Below, in pieces: positions 8,305 through 15,958 of a stretch of DNA of 31,860 bases. A program made the position numbers and the translations under genes. The stretch covers positions 1-31,860 of the forward strand of contig CAZVYN010000051.1 in assembly GCA_964631125.1 (NCBI GenBank), read 5' to 3'. The notes beneath the pieces were generated by a model. That model was not told where the DNA came from and searched no databases. It saw only the letters and a program-made list of their open reading frames with translations. Numbering within the stretch: position 1 is the stretch's first letter; every line of letters begins with the position of its first letter. This DNA is from CAZVYN01 sp964631125 (GTDB lineage Bacteria; Eisenbacteria; RBG-16-71-46; CAIMUX01).

Positions 8305-9657
8305 CTTAGCCCGGACTTTTCATTAACGTCACGTCGAGCGATCGTCCTGAGCGTTCGGTCATGGTGGGCGGAGCCTCTCGCATCGTCGATCCTGTTCCGA
8401 TGCGCGGATCGACGTTGTCGAGTTCGGTGAACGCGATCATCGGAGGCGTTGCGAGGCCGGTGGCCATTTGGCGAACAAGCGCCGTCTCGGCTCACCGCGA
8501 GCGTGACGCGGATGTTGGTATGGAGATGTCACGAGCCAAACGGTGCTCGCTATCCGGGCCGCGCCGAGCGCGAGAGCGACACGGCGCCATTCGTCGCGGT
8601 AGGCGAACGCGTCGGGGAACCGGAAGACCAGTCGCCGCACGGATGCACTCACGATCACGCCGATCTTCAACAGTGTCTCGCGCAGCGTCGTCGCCTGCGC
8701 TCGCGCCAGCGAAGTGCCGCTGGCCGCGAGTCGGATCTCCTGCAAGAGCGCGAAGGCCGCCGCGGTCAGGAAGACTCGAAGCTGGTTGGCGAAGAAGCGG
8801 GAACAACTCGTGCGATCGATGGCGAGCCCGGACTTCAACTCTTTGATCCGATTCTCGATCTCGCCCCGTTGGCAGTAGACGTCTTCGTAGACATGCCGCG
8901 GCGATGTCTGCAGGTTGGTCACGACGAAGCGCGGGTTCTCCCTCGGTGCGCGGTTGTCGAGGCAGACCGCCTCGGCTTTCCAGACGATCCGCCGCGGTCG
9001 CGACCAACGTCCCGCTCGATAGAGACCGGCTCCGTAGGTCTTCTCGTTCTCCCCCGAGCGCCGCGCAGAGGTACTGCTCGGGCTCGTCGTCGAAGCGGAG
9101 GAAGCCGAGCAGCGGCAGATAGCAGTAGGTGTCGTAGAAGCCGTTGAAGAAGCTGAGCTGCTGCGCGCCATGCGTCGGATCGTGCGTCACGTCGAGATCG
9201 ACCGTGACGCGACGGCAGCGCTTGCCGACGCGTCGGCGATGGCGATCGATGACGAGCTCGCCGAAGGTCTGGCCCAGACCGTGCAGCTCACGAGCCGAGA
9301 CCTGGTTCTCGAAGCGAGAGAGCGTGGGCTGCGAGGCCAAGGTCTCTTCTCCGATCGGCTCCAGTCCGACCAGCAGCCGATGGACAGGATCGGCCTTCAG
9401 CCGCGCCGCGTCGTTGGCGTCGGGATAGCCGCAGGCCAGGCCGTAGACGCGCTGGGAGAGCAGCTCGCGCAGTTCGTGGCGCCACCTTGCCCGGCTGTCG
9501 CCGTTCGAGCAAACAGCGCGACAGATGGTCGGTCAGTCCGAGCCGCTCGTCGGCCGCCTTCAACAGGATGGCGCCGCCGTCGGCGGAGGCGTTGGGGAGA
9601 TCGAAACGCGCCGTCTGTCATCTGCACGCTTCAGGTTCGTGAATGATCCGCGTTAGG
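8305..9657 (-). mobile_element. Degraded IS1380-family insertion element
   Basis: The ends show an imperfect inverted repeat: CTTAGCCCGGACTTTTCA at 8305-8322 against TGAATGATCCGCGTTAGG at 9640-9657, 12 of 18 matching when paired, of the form common in IS1380 elements. The length (about 1.35 kb) is some 350 bases below the usual size, in agreement with the central deletion seen in the transposase. No matching 4-bp target duplication was found (CATG left, CGTC right), so the insertion is old. It lies exactly in the divergent space between cheA and the plus-strand chemotaxis genes. Confidence 0.75.
8437..9612 (-). pseudogene. IS1380-family transposase, frameshifted and internally deleted
   Basis: Three consecutive minus-strand reading frames give one transposase. 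From about 9612, FDLPNASADGGAILLKAADE and the LGLTDHLSRC region; after a shift near 9485, HELRELLSQRVYGLACGYP, ASQPTLSRFENQV and THGAQQLSFFNGFYDTYCYL; after a second break near 9065, KTYGAGLY, NPRFVVTNLQTSP, VYCQRGEIENRIKELKSGL and SRFFANQLRVFLTAAAFALL, to the stop at 8437. Intact relatives have roughly 100-120 more residues between the FDDEPEQYL region and the KTYG region, including the strand with the second catalytic aspartate, and these are missing here. The protein is therefore dead. Family recognition is strong; the deletion size is estimated from memory of the family. Confidence 0.85.
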
Positions 9658-9659
9658 CG

Positions 9660-9929
9660 TCGATCGTCGAGCCGTTCGCCGAACACTGGTGTGGGCTTCC
9701 GAAACGATGAGCTGACGGCGTGCGGGTGCCTGGAGTGCACATCTGATGCCGCCCGTGGTGCTGGGGATTTCGGGCCGGCGTCCCTTGAATTGAGGAAATC
9801 TCTGCCGAGGCGAACCGGAGGTTGTTCCGGGGAGGCGGCAGAAACCAGCCACCTGGGCTCCCGGGCCTCGACTCCCGGCTTGATCGATCAAGTAAGCCAG
9901 GCTGCTGGCCGATGCTCGCGAAAGACTGA
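9660..9929. other. Leader of the plus-strand chemotaxis genes
   Basis: No credible gene. Two structured elements are visible. One is a stem-loop at 9801-9842 (TCTGCCG/CGGCAGA outer arm, CCGGA/TCCGG inner arm). The other is a perfect 14-bp palindrome at 9879-9892. Any promoter and operator for cheX-cheY-cheB-cheR should lie here; no consensus sigma site was recognised. Confidence 0.4.
9879..9892. promoter_or_regulatory. 14-bp palindrome upstream of the cheX-like/cheY series
   Basis: CTTGATCGATCAAG is a perfect dyad about 45 bases before the first likely start codon of the plus-strand chemotaxis genes. The position fits an operator, but no regulator is known and a palindrome this short can arise by chance. 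Confidence 0.3.
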
Positions 9930-9935
9930 GTGGGG

Positions 9936-10401
9936 ATGATGGCTGACAGCTATCGACCGTCAGGTAGACAAGGAACTCCTCGTGCAAGCCCGATCCTTGC
10001 CGGCCAGGAGGTGTTCCGGCTCTCTCCCGAGGAGCTGGCAACCCTCGACCTCCCGATTCGGTCCGTGGTCTCGCTCGGAGGGGCCGGTCGCGGCGGAGCG
10101 GTCGAAGTAACCATTATGAGCGATGCGCCGTCGGTGGTGAGCCTGGCCGCGAAGATGCTGGGATGCGAGTTGTCGATCGAGGAGGGCGCGGCGGATGTGT
10201 TGACCGAGTTTGTGAACACAGTGGCCGGGCGGATTCGCGCCTCCCTGCTCCTGCGGGACATCGACCTCAAGATGGGGTTACCCCTCAACGCGATCGATGA
10301 CCCGGCGCGGTCTCCGAGCGAATGGTCGCAGCCCTTCGCGTTTCGGTCAGGGACCAGGGACCGGGGACCGATTCATGGCGGGCATTCGGGTTGTCAGTTA
10401 G
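9936..10401 (+). pseudogene. CheX-like domain protein broken by a 7-bp tandem duplication
   Basis: Reading from ATG 9936 (ATG 9939 and GTG 9930 also possible) gives LAGQEVFRLSPEELATLDLP ... VLTEFVNTVAGRIRASLL ... IDLKMGLPLNAIDDPA ... SEWSQPFAFRSG. This is colinear with the C-terminal CheX-like domain of the 13636-14907 protein, including the ExxN motif of CheC/CheX/FliY phosphatases (EFVN). At 10349-10362 the heptamer AGGGACC occurs twice in tandem. Removing one copy restores the expected ending (GDRFMAGIRVVS, stop 10399-10401), which matches the paralogue's QLMLGIRVRKAG. Upstream of LAGQEV the better match to the paralogue (DRQVDKELLVQA) lies one frame over, so a second shift near 9990 and a lost N-terminus are possible. 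It is probably a decayed paralogue or duplicated tail of the two-receiver protein. Confidence 0.75.
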
Positions 10402-10525
10402 AGCGGCTGCCGAGTCGCAAGCGGCGAACCGCCGGTCTCAGGTTTTCGAAACCGCTGCCGATCCTATCGGTCAGTGCTCCGACCAAACGAGCGGAAGTTG
10501 TCCTTACTGCATGGAGGAATACCAA

Positions 10526-10906
10526 GTGCGCGTTCTCATTGTCGATGACTCCCGAGCCATGCGTATCATGCTCGGCCGCTATCTGAAGGAACTCGGTTTC
10601 GAGTGCTCCGATGCGGGCGACGGAAAGGAGGCCCTCGCCCAGTTGGCCCAGTTGGCCCAGGGGGCGTTACCGGACCTGATGCTCTGCGACTGGAACATGC
10701 CCGAGATGAATGGCTTCGAGCTGCTCCAGGCCGTCAGGGCGGAGTCGAAGTACGCCGGCATCCGGATCGTGATGGCGACGACGGAGACGGAATCATCCAA
10801 CGTCGCCAAGGCCCTCGGGGCCGGTGCGAACGAGTACTTGATGAAGCCGTTCACCAAGGACTCACTGCAAGCCAAACTTGAGCTCATTGGGCTCGTGTCG
10901 GCGTAG
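10526..10906 (+). CDS. cheY: CheY single-domain response regulator
   Basis: 126 residues read from GTG 10526, which has GGAGGA about 8 bases upstream. The in-frame ATG at 10511 overlaps that ribosome site and is less likely. It is one receiver domain: acidic pair in VLIVDDS (Asp7, Asp8), phospho-acceptor Asp55 in LMLCDWNMPEMNG, the conserved Thr in MATTE, and Lys in YLMKPF. There is no output domain. It should be phosphorylated by CheA and dephosphorylated by the CheX-like proteins encoded around it. A 9-base tandem repeat (CAGTTGGCC twice) gives LAQLAQLAQ at about residues 38-46, a small in-frame expansion in helix 2. Only 3 bases separate it from cheB, so the two are co-transcribed. Confidence 0.93.
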   Translation: MRVLIVDDSRAMRIMLGRYLKELGFECSDAGDGKEALAQLAQLAQGALPDLMLCDWNMPEMNGFELLQAVRAESKYAGIRIVMATTETESSNVAKALGAGANEYLMKPFTKDSLQAKLELIGLVSA

Positions 10907-10909
10907 GCG

Positions 10910-12028
10910 ATGGTCGTGCGGAAGATTCGCGTCCTCGTCGTCGACGACTCCGTCGTCATCCGACGAATGCTGACTGAGGTCCTGGCCTCGGACCCTGAGA
11001 TCGAGGTGGTCGGTTTTGCGGCCAACGGTCGGATCGGGCTGCAGAAGATTCCGCAGGTCAATCCGGATGTGGTGACCCTCGATATCGAGATGCCGGAGCT
11101 GAACGGACTCGAGACGGTGTCCGAGATCCGAAAGATCTGGCCGAAGTTGCCGGTCATCATGTTCAGTACCCTGACCGCCCGAGGTGCCCTCGCAACGCTC
11201 GATGCCCTCTCGCGCGGCGCATCCGACTACGTCGCCAAGCCGGCGAATGTCGGGAGCGTGAACGCCGCCCAGCAACGAATCCGGGAGGAGTTGATCCCGA
11301 AGGTCAAGGCGCTGGCTGCGGCGGCGATGGGGATCAAACCGACTAGGTTGGTGCCCACGGAGCCGCGGAGACCCCTACTCGGTGGCGGCCGGACCGCGGT
11401 AGCGCTTGCTCAGGGGCGACGAGTCGAGCTCCTCGCGATCGGTACTTCGACTGGGGGCCCGAACGCTCTCGCCGCATTGATTGGGCAGCTCCCGGCGAAT
11501 TTTCCGGTGCCGATCGTGATCACCCAGCATATGCCGCCCTTGTTTACGCGGTTCCTGGCTGAGCGGCTTACCGGCCTGGGTGGGGTGCGGTTCGGCGAAG
11601 GTGTCAACGGGGCAGTGCTTGCCCCCGGCACTGGCTGGATCGCCCCCGGCGATTGGCACATGGTACTGGTACGAGATGGCTCCGTTGTTCGGGTGCGGCT
11701 CAATCAGGACCCGCCGGAAAACTCGTGCCGGCCCGCGGTCGATCCCCTGTTCCGATCCGCGGCCGAGATCTATGGGGCGGGCACCCTGGCGGTGGTGCTG
11801 ACCGGCATGGGACAGGACGGGCTTCGTGGCTGCGAGCATGTTCGCGGTGTCGGTGGACGGATTGTTGTGCAAGATGAAGCCTCATCGGTCGTCTGGGGGA
11901 TGCCAGGATTCGTCGCAAACGCCGGTCTTGCCGACGCGGTACTACCCCTCGATCGGATTGCTGGCGAATTGATCCAAATTATCAACCAAAGTTGGCGGCC
12001 CCAGCTGGGGCAACCGAATTCAAGGTGA
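10910..12028 (+). CDS. cheB: CheB receptor methylesterase/deamidase
   Basis: 372 residues with the standard two-domain layout. The receiver domain (about 5-125) has acidic residues in VVDDS and phospho-Asp58 (TLDIEMPELNG). A linker follows, then the esterase domain (about 172-365) with catalytic Ser180 (AIGTSTGGP), His207 (ITQHMPP) and Asp303 (GMGQDG). All catalytic residues are present. It removes methyl groups from receptor glutamates when phosphorylated by CheA, counteracting the CheR encoded next. The start is ATG 10910, three bases after the cheY stop, and the stop lies five bases before the cheR ATG. Confidence 0.96.
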   Translation: MVVRKIRVLVVDDSVVIRRMLTEVLASDPEIEVVGFAANGRIGLQKIPQVNPDVVTLDIEMPELNGLETVSEIRKIWPKLPVIMFSTLTARGALATLDALSRGASDYVAKPANVGSVNAAQQRIREELIPKVKALAAAAMGIKPTRLVPTEPRRPLLGGGRTAVALAQGRRVELLAIGTSTGGPNALAALIGQLPANFPVPIVITQHMPPLFTRFLAERLTGLGGVRFGEGVNGAVLAPGTGWIAPGDWHMVLVRDGSVVRVRLNQDPPENSCRPAVDPLFRSAAEIYGAGTLAVVLTGMGQDGLRGCEHVRGVGGRIVVQDEASSVVWGMPGFVANAGLADAVLPLDRIAGELIQIINQSWRPQLGQPNSR

Positions 12029-12033
12029 CTTAA

Positions 12034-12861
12034 ATGGCAATCAACCCCAAGACGTTCGAATATTTTCGGACCCTGGTTCAAATGCGGTCCGCCATCGTCC
12101 TCGAGCCTGGGAAGGAGTATTTGGTTGAGAGTCGGCTCGCGCCGGTGGCGCGGGCCGAGGGCTTGGCCTCGGTGGATGAGCTCGCCGAGCACCTCGCCAG
12201 ATCCACCGTCAGTCCGTTGCACTCCCGGGCGGTCGAGTCGATGACCACGAACGAAACGACCTTCTTCCGGGACATTCATCCGTTCGAGGCCCTCCGGACC
12301 AACATCTTACCTCGTCTCATCACGGCCCGCGCCGCGACTCGGCGGCTCAATATCTGGTCGGCGGCCTGCTCCACGGGGCAGGAGCCGGTGACCGTGGCGA
12401 TGACGATCAAGGAACACTTCCCGACGTTGGCGAATTGGACGATCTCCTTCCTTGGAACCGACCTCTCGAGCGCGGTCCTCGCTCGCGCCAAGGTCGGTAA
12501 ATTCAGCCAGCTGGAGGTGAATCGTGGGCTGCCCGCTCCACTCCTCCTCAAGTATTTCACCAAGGTCGGAATGGATTGGATCGTTCGCGACGACATCCGC
12601 ACGATGATCGAATACCGGGAGATGAACCTCGCGGCACCGTGGCCGAGTCTGCCCCAGATGGACATCCTCTTCATGCGGAACGTCTTGATCTATTTTGATA
12701 CGACGACGAAAAAGGAAATCCTCCGTCGGGTTCGAGCCACCGTTCGCCCTGACGGCTACTTCCTCCTTGGCAGCGCGGAAACCACCATGTCCCTTGATGA
12801 CAAATTCAAGCGAGCCGACATCGGCCGCGCGGCCGTCTATCAGCTCGCCACCGAACTATAA
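12034..12861 (+). CDS. cheR: CheR chemoreceptor methyltransferase
   Basis: 275 residues. An N-terminal helical CheR domain (about 1-85, ending MTTNETTFFRD) is followed by the SAM-binding Rossmann domain. The motif-I equivalent is IWSAACSTGQEPVTVAM (about residues 108-124), a variant of the usual SAGCSTGEEPYSLAM. LGTDLSSAVLARA and DILFMRNVLIYFD follow, with the end GSAETT. It methylates receptor glutamates with S-adenosylmethionine. The receptor in this window has no NWETF-type tether, so CheR would act without the C-terminal docking peptide. The stop at 12861 is followed after 10 bases by the next gene's ATG. Confidence 0.95.
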   Translation: MAINPKTFEYFRTLVQMRSAIVLEPGKEYLVESRLAPVARAEGLASVDELAEHLARSTVSPLHSRAVESMTTNETTFFRDIHPFEALRTNILPRLITARAATRRLNIWSAACSTGQEPVTVAMTIKEHFPTLANWTISFLGTDLSSAVLARAKVGKFSQLEVNRGLPAPLLLKYFTKVGMDWIVRDDIRTMIEYREMNLAAPWPSLPQMDILFMRNVLIYFDTTTKKEILRRVRATVRPDGYFLLGSAETTMSLDDKFKRADIGRAAVYQLATEL

Positions 12862-12871
12862 GGGAGGCAAC

Positions 12872-13333
12872 ATGTCGGAGTATGAGCAGTCGATCCTGCC
12901 GATCGTCCAGGGCACCTGGGAAAGCATCCTTCAGCTTCCCGTTGAAGAAGGCGATCAGACTGGGGGCCCGTTGCCGTACCGGTATGCCGGGATGGTGACC
13001 ATCTCGGGTGCCTGGGCCGGGGCGGTCGGGGTCTACGTCACCGAGAAATTGGGGCGGCGGGCGGCCAACATGATGCTTGCCATCGACGACGCCGCGGTGT
13101 CCGCCGAGGACATCAAGGACGCCCTGGCCGAGCTCACCAACGTCATCGGGGGCAATCTCAAGGCTTTGGTGCCTTCGCCCTCCCTCTTGGGCCTACCCGT
13201 CGTGGTCGAGGGGACCGACTACCGGTTGGAGATATCGGGGCGGACCGAGACGATCACGCGCCGGTTTCGGTGCGAACAGGAGGACTTCGAGGTCGTCGTG
13301 ATCGAACGGGTCGAGGCGAAGGTAGGGGCCTGA
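12872..13333 (+). CDS. CheX-like chemotaxis phosphatase-type protein
   Basis: 153 residues from ATG 12872, preceded by AGGGAGG at 12861-12867; the longer upstream frame runs through cheR and is not coding. The protein has a CheX/CheC-like alpha-beta pattern. The signature DALAELTNVIGGNLKALVP contains the spaced acidic residue, ExxN pair and a downstream proline that in CheX/CheC/FliY position the hydrolytic water at the CheY aspartyl phosphate. It is probably a CheY-P phosphatase or an adaptor, since no CheZ is encoded nearby. It sits directly behind cheR in the same transcription unit. Subfamily naming (CheX versus an unnamed relative) is uncertain. Confidence 0.82.
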   Translation: MSEYEQSILPIVQGTWESILQLPVEEGDQTGGPLPYRYAGMVTISGAWAGAVGVYVTEKLGRRAANMMLAIDDAAVSAEDIKDALAELTNVIGGNLKALVPSPSLLGLPVVVEGTDYRLEISGRTETITRRFRCEQEDFEVVVIERVEAKVGA

Positions 13334-13635
13334 ACGGACCCGTGGCACTGCCCGAACCGGGGGCCTCGAGACTCACAGCCTGCCGACCGCTGAGGCGTTC
13401 GACCGCCTTGGCATCGAAGAGGACATTCGCGACCGGTTGCTGGCCGAGGTCGGACGGATCGGCGAGCAGGCGATGCCCCTTGGCGCCTGATCGCGGGGGA
13501 CGCATCACACTCGAGGGGCGGCAGCAACGAGAACTCTAACGGTTGGCTTCGGCAGTACCGATGTGACCCGCCGGGTTGCCGTGGAAACGCAATATCAAGC
13601 TGCGGAACTCGCCCCGACGGGGAGGCACCAAGAAC
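13334..13635. other. Gap between cheX-like gene and two-receiver gene
   Basis: About 300 bases without a proper gene. One frame stays open from the cheX-like stop to a TGA at 13488-13490 and reads AEAFDRLGIEEDIRDRLL near its end, which looks protein-like but has no start codon; it may be a decayed short gene. The ribosome site for the next gene (GGGGAGG, 13619-13625) lies at the right end. Confidence 0.35.
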
Positions 13636-14907
13636 ATGCTCGGGTTGATTGTGGATGACGAGCAGCGTGCTCGGACCATGCTATGCCGGATGGTCGAAAG
13701 TCTTGGAGTCGAGACCCAACCGTCGGAGACGGGTCTCGAGTTGCTTCAGATGCTCGAGGAGGGGACCCTCAACGCCGACTTTCTGATCCTCAACATCAAT
13801 ATGAAGGCACTCGACGGCATCGAGGCCCTCCGAGCGATTCGGTTGTTACCCCAATACCGGAAACTGCCGGTCGTCTGTGTCACCAGCAACGCGGTTCCTG
13901 AGGTCATCCGAGAGTTGATCGCCATCGGGGTGAGCGAGATTTTCCTCAAGCCGATCCGGCCCGAGGCGGCCATCCCGAAGCTACGCGAGGTCATCAAGCG
14001 TGCGGGGCGCTGGCGTCAGCAGGCCTCAGCCGGGGTAATGTCGGAGTTGTTGCTGGTCGATTCCGACCCCAACTTCCTCGCCTTCGCTGAGCCGCTCCTC
14101 TCCAGGTTTTGCCGAGTAACCGAGGTCACGTCGGCGATCAAGGCCACTGCGCTGTTCCAGTCCGGGGATGCCCGGCAGGGCGTCATCGTCGTGTCCGACA
14201 ACCTCAAATTGATGGGCCCGGACCGGCTGGTCGAGGCCATCCACCGGATATCCGGCCAACTCAAAGTCAGGGCGCCGGAAATTTACCTCCTGATGTCCGC
14301 GGAGCCGGCCGATGCCCCGCCAGGCAACTTGTACCATGGCCTCCTCAAGAAGTCGTTCATTCCAGATCAATTCATCTCTGAGTTTCGGCGCGTCGTTCTC
14401 AGATCGAGTGGGCCGGACGAGAAACTTGTCCTCCTGCTTGAACATGAATTGCGCGCTGAACTGCTGTCGGCCACGCAGCAAACAGTCGGGGTTCTCGCCG
14501 GGCAGGAAGTTGTCCAGCTGCCTCCTGCCGGCGTCCCGGGCTTGGTGTTGCCGATACGCTCGACCCTCGTGATGGGCGGTCCGGAGTGCGGTGTCTTCCT
14601 CGAACTCTCGCTTCTGAGCGACCCAACCTCCGTGGTCGGATTAGCCACCCAGATGCTCGGCGACGACTTGGCGGTGAACGACGCGGCAGAGATCCTCGCT
14701 GAACTCGCCAATAACGTTGCTGGCCGGCTCAGGGCATCGCTCCTTACGCGAGGGCTCGACCTGAAGATGGGCTTGCCCACGAATGTCATGGACGAGCCGG
14801 CGAAAGCGCCAAGCGAATGGCCTTGGGTGGCCGCCTTCCGGTCCACCACTGGGGCCCAGCTGATGCTGGGCATCCGGGTGCGGAAGGCTGGTGCGCCAGC
14901 TGGGTAA
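13636..14907 (+). CDS. Two receiver domains fused to a CheX-like domain; first receiver lacks phospho-Asp
   Basis: 423 residues from ATG 13636, which has GGGGAGG about 10 bases upstream; the frame opens earlier at 13576 without a ribosome site. Receiver 1 (about 1-125) keeps the acidic pair (IVDDE), Thr (CVTSN) and Lys (FLKPI), but the phospho-acceptor position is Asn53 (LILNINMKALDG; codon AAC). It cannot be phosphorylated in the normal way. Receiver 2 (about 136-265) is divergent (LLLVDSDP; VVSDNLKLMGPDRL, candidate Asp188; LLKKSF). Residues about 275-423 are a CheX-like domain with AELANNVAGRLRASLL and a C-terminal GIRVRKAG strand. It is the last gene of the plus-strand series. A phosphatase or phosphate sink gated by pseudo-receivers is inferred. 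Confidence 0.85.
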   Translation: MLGLIVDDEQRARTMLCRMVESLGVETQPSETGLELLQMLEEGTLNADFLILNINMKALDGIEALRAIRLLPQYRKLPVVCVTSNAVPEVIRELIAIGVSEIFLKPIRPEAAIPKLREVIKRAGRWRQQASAGVMSELLLVDSDPNFLAFAEPLLSRFCRVTEVTSAIKATALFQSGDARQGVIVVSDNLKLMGPDRLVEAIHRISGQLKVRAPEIYLLMSAEPADAPPGNLYHGLLKKSFIPDQFISEFRRVVLRSSGPDEKLVLLLEHELRAELLSATQQTVGVLAGQEVVQLPPAGVPGLVLPIRSTLVMGGPECGVFLELSLLSDPTSVVGLATQMLGDDLAVNDAAEILAELANNVAGRLRASLLTRGLDLKMGLPTNVMDEPAKAPSEWPWVAAFRSTTGAQLMLGIRVRKAGAPAG

Positions 14908-15027
14908 TTGGTGGTCCGGCGCCGTGGGCCAGGGCTGGAGGCTACGTCACAGGGTACGACTCGAACCCAGACATCCTCACCATCCCGGCGCTTGCCGCAA
15001 CCTCTAGATGCGCTCGCCCAGTAGGGA
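14908..15027. other. Junction between chemosensory island and IS21 fragment
   Basis: No gene and no clear terminator after the last chemotaxis gene. The break between island DNA and IS21 DNA lies somewhere here; recognisable transposase sequence starts at about 15028. Confidence 0.35.
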
Positions 15028-15894
15028 GCAAGGGCCCTGCGAGGGAGGTGTTCTTCGCCCAGCAGCACCGGCCAGGCGATCTCTCGCAATCGGACTTCAC
15101 TTGCATGAGAGCCCTGGGGGTGACGATCGGCGGTCAGCCGTTCGACCGTCTGGTCTATCACTTCGTCTTGACGTACTCGAACTGGGAGACGGGAACGATT
15201 TGTTTCTCGGAGAGCTTCGAGAGTTTGAGCGCGGGGTTGGAGAACGCGCTCCGGGAACTGGGTGGAGCGCCGCGACGCCATCGGACCGATCAACTTTCGG
15301 CGGCGGTGCACCAGATGCCGCACCCGGATCAGTTCACGCAGCGCTACCGAGGCTTGCTCTCGCACTACCAGGTCGAGGCCGAGCGCATCGGGGTGAGTTG
15401 TCCGAACGAACGGTGACGTCGAGCAGAGCCACCACCGGCTCGAGCGGGCGGTGGAGCAAGCGCTTCTTCTGCGTGGGAGTGGCGACTTCCTCGATCGAGC
15501 GGCCTACGAGAGGTTCGTGCGGGGGATCTTCGCGCAACGCAACGCGGGTCGCAGGGAGCGCTTCGAGGAAGAGTGCGCGGTTCTCCGTGGTCTCCCCGCG
15601 CATCGTCTGGAGTCGCGACGCCGGATCGATCTGCGGGTGAGTGCGGGGAGCACGATCCGAGTGCTGCGCAACACGTACTCGGTCCACAGTCGACTGATCG
15701 GCGAGTCGGTGACGGTGCGGGTGGGGGCCGAGGATCTCGAGATCTGGTACGGCCAGCGCAGAGTCGATCAGTTCCCGCGGCTCCGAGGGGAGCAGAAGCA
15801 TCGGATCGACTACCGGCACGTGATCGAGTGGTTGGTGCGCAAGCCGGGAGCCTTGTCAACGTCGGCCCGCGTTGTCCGCAAAACGACGGACTGA
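15028..15894 (+). pseudogene. istA: IS21-family IstA transposase fragment
   Basis: Homology starts at GPAREVFFAQQHRPGD and covers QSDFT (a catalytic aspartate), FVLTYSNWETGTICFSESFE and RELGGAPRRHRTDQLSAAVH in one frame, up to SCPNER and a stop at 15414-15416. The expected continuation (DVEQSHHRLERAVEQALLL ... GSTIRVLRNTYSVHSRLIGE ... LEIWYGQRRVDQ ... WLVRKPGAL) is in another frame, restored by adding two bases (probably AA) near 15408. The N-terminal helix-turn-helix and first third are absent. The normal C-terminus is replaced after WLVRKPGAL where the next element's terminal repeats begin. This is a dead fragment. Confidence 0.88.
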
Positions 15895-15924
15895 AATGTC
15901 CCCTTTTCGTCGATCGGAATGTCC
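15873..15924. repeat. Three spaced TGTCC repeats at the end of an IS21-type element
   Basis: TGTCC begins at 15873, 15897 and 15920, spaced 24 and 23 bases, each followed by a related stretch (for example CCCTTTTCGTCGATCGG after the second). IS21 elements carry multiple terminal repeats of this kind that bind IstA. They lie just beyond the 3' end of the minus-strand istB remnant, so they probably mark that element's end and overlap the broken 3' end of the plus-strand istA fragment. Confidence 0.6.
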
Positions 15925-15958
15925 TCTGAACTCCGGCGCTTCCGGGGGCGGCCTGAGG

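Noticed and set aside
8437..9657. Genuine plus-strand genes within this stretch (long open frames of 161-232 codons)
   Set aside because: They are antisense to the IS1380 transposase remnant and show no protein-family features.
9801..9842. Cyclic di-GMP (GEMM) riboswitch upstream of chemotaxis genes
   Set aside because: The stem-loop lacks the conserved GEMM core and tetraloop-receptor sequence.
10322..10525. N-terminal extension of CheY
   Set aside because: The frame is open only by chance across the end of the frameshifted cheX-like gene; the GTG at 10526 has a well-placed GGAGGA.
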